Positions 58,985 through 64,000 of a stretch of 64,000 bases of DNA are shown one piece after another. Both the position numbers and the translations under genes were made by a program. Under the pieces are notes generated by a model that saw nothing but the letters and a program-made list of their open reading frames with translations, had not been told where the DNA came from and ran no database searches. The DNA is from Mermis nigrescens (Eukaryota; Nematoda; Enoplea; Mermithida; Mermithidae), in assembly GCA_036768485.1 (NCBI GenBank), contig JAVLUZ010000142.1, forward strand, positions 17,915,735 to 17,979,734, read 5' to 3'. Each line of letters opens with the position of its first letter. Position 1 is the stretch's first letter.

Positions 58985-59667
58985 CAGTGTTTTTTTGTAC
59001 TCGCAAAGATTTTTCCCGATGTACAAAGACTTTTCGGGACCGTCTTTGTACATATACAAAGATTTTTGGGAAGACAAAAATTGCAAAGAAGGTCTGAAAT
59101 TCGCAAGTGTGTTTTATCTTTATAATGGCAGAAATTGCATTTCAAAAGAAAATGTCAAATTTTTCGGCGCTTCGCGCCGTTTTAGGACGATTTTTAGTGA
59201 TTTTGCCCTTAGAGACCCAGAAATTAGCTAAAATACACTACCAAAAGTCGAACAACTCTGTTTTTACCGCACTAAAATTGCTTTGTACCATATTATAGTA
59301 CCCAAAAATTTGTGTGTACAAAATGTACAAAGATTTTTGGGAAGACAAAAACTGTATGAAGGTGTAAAATTCCAAAAATTTTCGGCGCTATCTTTAAAAT
59401 GGCAGAATTTAGTTTTTTAAAATGGAATAATGTCAAATTTTTCGGCGCTTCGCGCCATTTTGAGACACTGTTTAGTAATTTTTGGCGTCAGAAACCCAGA
59501 AATTAGCTAAAATACACTACCAAAGGTCAAGAACCCTGTTTTACCACACTAAAATCGTTACAGTACTATATTATAGTACACAAAAATTTGCATATACAAA
59601 CTGTACAAAGACTTTTGGGGACCATCTTTGTACATGTACAAACGGACCTTGTACAAAAAAAACACTG
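58985..59667 (-). mobile_element. Family 1 long form (683 bp) with perfect duplication
   Basis: The same two-body structure as 47304-48028, with perfect duplication GTTTGTGT (58977-58984, 59668-59675). Starts CAGTGTTTTTTTGTACTCG and ends AAAAAACACTG. Confidence 0.83.
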
Positions 59668-60249
59668 GTTTGTGTATGTACATATATAAGTTTGTATTAC
59701 TATTGTCAATAAATGTTTGATAAAAACCAGCCGCTTCGCACCGCATTCCCAATAAAACTGCTTTTGACATTCATTTGACCGCAAACTTGTTCCTCTTTTT
59801 GCAGCCTTTATCTCAAAAGTTTTAGATATGCATGCTTATTTCAATATTAACGGACAGATAGCTAAGCATGCGAATAGGAAAATTCCGACGAAATTTCCAA
59901 TTTTCTAGTTCTAACAGATTGTCATGAAAAATTATACGATTCAAGCGCATGTTCAGCAGCTCTTAACATTTCCACAAACAATAAGCCAAGTTTACTGGTC
60001 AGAACAAAAGATTTTTTTAGCGATACTTCTAACAAGGCAAGGCGTTCGACCCTACATATCTATCCACAATTTTATTCCACCGCCTCCCCTGCAATTTTCG
60101 TTTAAATAAAACGAGACTTTGTCAAAAATAGCCGAAATCTATGAATTTTCGGTCACCCAATTTTATTTGTTAGCCAATAATAGTCAAAAAAGCAAGTATG
60201 TATTGATAAACATTTATTGTCAAAGAATAGCGTTTTCGACTTATCAAAC

Positions 60250-60339
60250 CATATAAGCACCGATTTTCGGGTAAAAAGCGATAAAACGGCTTCAACATAT
60301 CTTCAAAGTATACTGAAATAGTGCTCATTGAATCAATGC
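60250..60339 (-). CDS. SZT2: SZT2-like exon b
   Basis: A 90-bp exon with acceptor GTAAGATAG and a weak donor ATG|GTTTGA. The frame contains MSTISVYFEDMLKPFYRFLP. Phases 1 in and 1 out join both neighbours without a stop. The weak donor makes the 3' border less sure. Confidence 0.5.
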
Positions 60340-60601
60340 CTATCTTACGAACCACGATAGGTCAAAGATCAAAATTTAGTGGCGGAAAATTCTTAGGCTA
60401 CGGGTACATTTTGGCAGTTTTGTTTAATTGCCCGGAAATCGCAGGCGTGGCGATGAGATTGAATCGTGGATAGATACATAAGTGGGACAACCTGCATGCT
60501 ACGTAATACACATACAACGTATGTAGCTGTACATATGTACAATGTAAAACATACATAACAATTCTCAGTAAAAACAAGGATTTAATGAGATATTTTTCTA
60601 C

Positions 60602-60651
60602 CTGGCTCACATATTCCATGCACAGTTACGAGAATTTTGTTCGTGAATTCC
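60602..60651 (-). CDS. SZT2: SZT2-like exon a (first seen)
   Basis: A 50-bp exon between acceptor TTTTAATAG and donor CCAG|GTAGAA. The open frame reads EFTNKILVTVHGICEP. It enters in phase 2 and leaves in phase 1, which matches the next exon. Nothing coding was recognised upstream as far as the window edge, so the preceding exon is probably outside. Confidence 0.55.
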
Positions 60652-60799
60652 CTATTAAAATTTTTGATAATGGTCTTTTGTTCTATCGATTGAACACTTG
60701 AAGCTGATAAGGTCTTCTTATTATGAGCAAAAGACTAAAAAAGCAATACCGTACAAAATCTTACGCAAAATAAATTGATAAATTATAATTAGGATAGAA

Positions 60800-61735
60800 T
60801 AGTCGGGTCAGCGAAAAAATTTCGGACCCGAACTTGGACGCAAAGGTTGTCCAAAAGTTTGCTGCCCGAAATTTCGGACCTGACCTTAAGAGGTATAGGT
60901 CCGAGACCAATTCGCACTTTGCTTAATTTTTAGGAAACAGCGCAATCAAACCAAGCCTTATTATGTAGGCAACACATTGAACTATAAATCTGAACCAAAT
61001 TATTATCAAAGCAAGTGTATAAAATGTAAAGGAACATAAGAATTTCATATTTGCATCGATCACGTTTTAATACATACATGAATAACTATTTTTCGACAGT
61101 TTCAAGCTTCAAGTTAGCACGCAAATGATTGCACATGATTCAAGCTATGCTAAAAAATTGTTCTGAGGATACACTTACATATATGTTTGTTGCCTTCGTG
61201 CCAGATAAAATTCCTGCTTTAAAAGCTTTAAGTTCAAAGAAAACTGCAAGCATTGATCTTAAAACGATCAAGATGTCGAACTTTTTTAATTCCTGCTTTG
61301 CTTATCTTCCAAAAGCTGTAAAATTGAGCTAAAACGATGTCGAAAATTCTAGGCGCTTCGAGCCGGATTTTTATAAGATGTACGTTTTTGCATTGTTTGT
61401 GCTCCAAAAGGCTGCGACATTGGGTTTGAAAATATACAAATGCCAAACTTTTTGCCGAAATACTTAATTCGCATGTTATATCATATCACCCGAAAATTGT
61501 AGAAATGATTCAAAAACGCAAAATACGCCGAGAAATGTTTTTTCACGTGGAAAAGAATAAATAATAAAGTTTAAAATAAATAAAATGCATGCAAATCTTA
61601 CAAGGAGAATGTACAACAGAATATAATGCAATATTCTAGAAAAATTTTGTGGCACATTTTATACATCGGACCCGCGGACGAGGTCCCGATCGGGTTCAGC
61701 TTTTTTGTCACTGGACCGAACCCGACTGTCTTGAA
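60800..61735. mobile_element. Putative inverted-terminal element (CGGGTC/GACCCG)
   Basis: Left gtcgggtcagcg..ggacccgaac and right ggaccgaacccgact look like degenerate inverted ends. The interior holds an aaattctaggcgcttcgagcc hairpin relic and no recognised gene. Confidence 0.4.
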
Positions 61736-61754
61736 ACTTATTACCTGGACCTGA

Positions 61755-61765
61755 GTATATATATA

Positions 61766-61853
<88 letters not shown>

Positions 61854-61854
61854 A

Positions 61855-61922
<68 letters not shown>
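61755..61922. repeat. (TA)n microsatellite
   Basis: About 165 bp of alternating T and A with a short break at 61849-61858. Confidence 0.95.
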
Positions 61923-61923
<1 letters not shown>

Positions 61924-61926
<3 letters not shown>

Positions 61927-63009
61927 TGACGTCCCGATGCCGCTTTTTTTACAGGTGCCGGTACCCCTGTACCGGCGCCGGTGCCGGTGCTACATTAGCA
62001 TATTATATAGTGTACTATGCTTCTTCAAAAAGGGTTAAATTTGTACCTACATATTTTTCACCGGATATACATATTAAGGGCAAAATTTCATTTGGCTAGT
62101 AACGACTTCATTATTTTTAATTTATGAATACATATTAATTTTCTCACTTAAGCATTAAACAAACAAAAAATTGCAATAAAATTGAAATTCGAAGAAAAAT
62201 AAAAGTTAAATAGTAAATTATAAGTTTAAGTGTAGCGCAATCAAGATTGGCTTGTGCAGTAGTTGATCCTTTAGTCAAATCGAAATTTGGTTTTAGTGCA
62301 TTATTTAATTACATTAACTAATGCACTGTTTCTTCAACTAGTAAGAAACAAACATGAAAATAGCCACAAAAACTTTTTGAGGTCAAATTATTTAAGTTTA
62401 TCATTTCACATTTTCAAAAGCCTCTGAAAACAAACATGGGATATATTAGTAATGCAAAAGACCTAGAACTTCATTTACAAAGTTTTAACAAGCTTTTTCT
62501 GAATAATTCGCAGGAAAGAGTTTTGCATAAAAACTATTTTAAAATTCTAGCTGCGTTTTACGGTCTTCTGCTCAGGAAATGGAAAAATAAAAATGGATTT
62601 GATGAAATTAAGTTGAAAACTACTCTGTAGTACTCATCCTTCTTGCCTACAGATGGAAGAATTAGAAGAACTTTCCACTCTATATGTCGATGTTTTTAAT
62701 TTTAATTTACTTTATTTATTAGTGTCCACGCTTCTTGCTGTTAATTGATGTTTTCAATAAGATGTGTTTCGTTAAATGAATAATTCATTTTTAAAGCTCG
62801 AAGGCTTGTTCTGAAGTTCAGTCAAAATGCTTCACTATGCTAGTCAGAAGATTTTATTAACAAAATGCTACCTTTTTGCGCCTTTATTCATTAAATTGGT
62901 GATAAATGAGCTTCAATTATTCTTTTTACACAAATTTTTCTCTTTCATCTAGCACCGGCACCGGTACCAGCCTAGCACCGGCCCGGTGCCGGTGCTCAGG
63001 ACATCACTG
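61924..63009 (+). mobile_element. 1.08 kb hAT-like non-autonomous element, copy 2
   Basis: Same element as 24853-25927, opposite orientation, inserted in a (TA)n tract. The 8-bp flanks are ATATATAT on both sides, consistent with a target duplication but uninformative inside a repeat. It contains the ORF remnant 62436-62630. Confidence 0.72.
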
Positions 63010-63132
<123 letters not shown>

Positions 63133-63134
63133 CA

Positions 63135-63470
63135 GGGGCGTAAACAGGATTTTATTTCGGGGGGGGGGCCCAAAATTTTTGAAGTCCTATATCTCGGGAA
63201 CCATTAGGAGATACGCGAAAATGATGGCATTTTTGAGCGTTTCTCGACAAGATCTATATTATGGTGAAGTAAAAAATTTAAAAAAAAATTCAAAAATTTT
63301 CTTGCTTCATTTCAAATCTGGATATAAAAAATCTATCTTTTAACCTATCGGTATGACTAATTTCTCAATATCAAATTAAAGCTTGACTCCAAAACATTTC
63401 GAAATTCTTTTCTTTGCATTTAATTTTGCAGTTTTGTTAAGAAAACTAATTCAGAACATAATAAATTGGC
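63135..63470 (+). repeat. Dispersed repeat R10
   Basis: caggggcgtaaacaggattttatttcgg, then tatatctcgggaaccattagg; related to 54765-54850, 55370-55470 and 41880-42000. Confidence 0.5.
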
Positions 63471-63573
63471 GCGAAGCGCCGAAAATTTCTGACAAATACG
63501 CTATTTTTAAGTTAAATCTGGGCTTCTAAGCATACCTGGGCAATGGATTTTGGTTCCGAAGGTACCGGGGTCC

Positions 63574-63972
63574 CTTTTGTTGAGGTTGGTTGGTTGGTTG
63601 TTTGGCCGGTTAGTTGGTTGGTTGGTTGGCCGGTTAGTTGGTTGGTTGGTTGGCTAGTTGGTTGGTTGTTTAGCTGGTTGGTTGGTTGTTTAGCTGGTTG
63701 GTTAGTTTGGTTGGTTAGTTGGTTGGTTGTTGCTAGTTGGTTGGTTGAGCGATTGGCTAGTTGGTTGGTTGTTTGTTTGGCCAGTTGGTTAGTTGTTTGG
63801 CTGGGTAGATGGTTGGTTGGCTAGTTGGCCGATTAGTTGGTTGGTTGGTTGGCTAGTTAATTGGTTGTTGGGCCGGTTTGTTGGTTGTTTGGTTGTTTAG
63901 TTGGCTAGTTGGCTGGTTGGTTGGCCGGTTAGTTGGCTGGTTGGTTGGCTGGTTAGTTGGCTAGTTGGCTGT
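63574..63972. repeat. GGTTGGTTAGTTGGCC-type minisatellite
   Basis: About 400 bp of G/T-rich tandem units of 4, 8 and 12 bases (ggtt, agttggttggtt, ggccggtt). The repetitive Trp/Leu/Val reading frame is a by-product. It may continue past the window. Confidence 0.9.
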
Positions 63973-64000
63973 ATCATTTTCTCACTTATTTTAATTTTTG

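Larger units (their letters stand above)
359..60651 (-). other. SZT2: SZT2-like gene, C-terminal half (gene span, 3' end in window)
   Basis: This is the span of a multi-exon gene read from 60651 down to 359. The exons were found by eye from open frames bounded by AG acceptors and GT donors. The phases chain without conflict through 23 successive exons from 60651 to 8408, and again from 6910 to 359. Total coding is about 5.3 kb, near 1,775 codons, against about 3,400 residues for known SZT2. Blocks that recall SZT2 are LDNKLKDAILDQLLL with ARNPNFKMTSED, a YYLHQHLLDCLYEP block, LYAYNWVNE with QKLGFFHQ, YDFHLRIVAEY, and LPGLPVHNYQLYNYLLDH. SZT2 is a non-enzymatic scaffold of KICSTOR (with KPTN, ITFG2 and KICS2) that recruits GATOR1 to lysosomes and represses mTORC1 when nutrients are low. 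That function is family knowledge, and the assignment is from memory without a search. Introns reach about 8 kb and carry nearly all the repeats. The gene starts beyond the right edge. Confidence 0.7.

Noticed and set aside
61649..61852. Tyr/Ile-repeat open frame (also 62949-63207)
   Set aside because: Translation of (TA)n microsatellite.
63543..63824. Trp/Leu/Val-rich open frame
   Set aside because: Direct translation of the GGTT minisatellite; not a membrane protein.

Overview
The window is eukaryotic nuclear DNA from an animal, most likely an invertebrate. It is AT-rich (judged by eye). Coding sequence occurs only as short exons with GT..AG borders, and the long introns are packed with small transposon-derived repeats. 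No rRNA, complete tRNA, CRISPR array or bacterial operon is visible. No diagnostic species marker was found, so the lineage is left open.

Main gene. About 28 exons on the minus strand run from 60651 down to 359. For all but two junctions (between 8408 and 6910) the reading phase of each splice junction agrees with the next exon, so they chain into one open reading frame of roughly 1,775 codons. The 5' part lies beyond the right edge. A stop codon at 361-359 and an AATAAA signal at 157-152 suggest the 3' end is inside the window. I recognise the product, from memory of the family and without a search, as the C-terminal half of an SZT2-like protein. SZT2 is the large scaffold of the KICSTOR complex, which holds GATOR1 at the lysosome and restrains mTORC1. 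The conserved blocks are interrupted by low-complexity Ala/Ser/Thr/Gly-rich inserts encoded by GC-rich DNA.

Nested gene. Inside one intron of the SZT2-like gene (31729-37627), also on the minus strand, is a small gene of three recognised exons between 35245 and 33785. It has its own start codon, stop and AATAAA. It encodes a Cys-rich, multi-pass membrane protein resembling LAPTM/DUF7027-type endolysosomal proteins.

Repeats. The introns are a mosaic of non-autonomous DNA transposons with hAT-like hallmarks: termini of the CAGTG/CAGGC type and 8-bp target duplications, many of them exact. The families are: (1) CAGTGTTTTTTTG elements of about 450 or 700 bp built from TTTGTACATGTACAAAG palindromes; (2) CAGGCACGTA elements of about 160 bp; (3) CAGTGGCGGATCC elements; (4) CAGGGCCGTATT / CAGGCCCGTATCCAGG elements; (5) a 1.08 kb element with CCGGCACCGG termini, present twice; (6) a 2.8 kb CAGTGATCGGTCCGAGG element nested in a family 3 element. 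Also present are a LINE 3' fragment (22985-23443), a foldback element (22860-26050) broken by two later insertions, long (TA)n tracts, and a GGTT-rich minisatellite at the right end. A GGCGC-GAA-GCGCC hairpin motif recurs more than twenty times across several of these families.

Nothing here looks like a multi-gene operon-type system. The most notable points are the nested lysosomal-type gene inside a lysosomal-signalling gene, the transposons abutting splice sites, and the shared hairpin and palindrome modules of the mobile elements.
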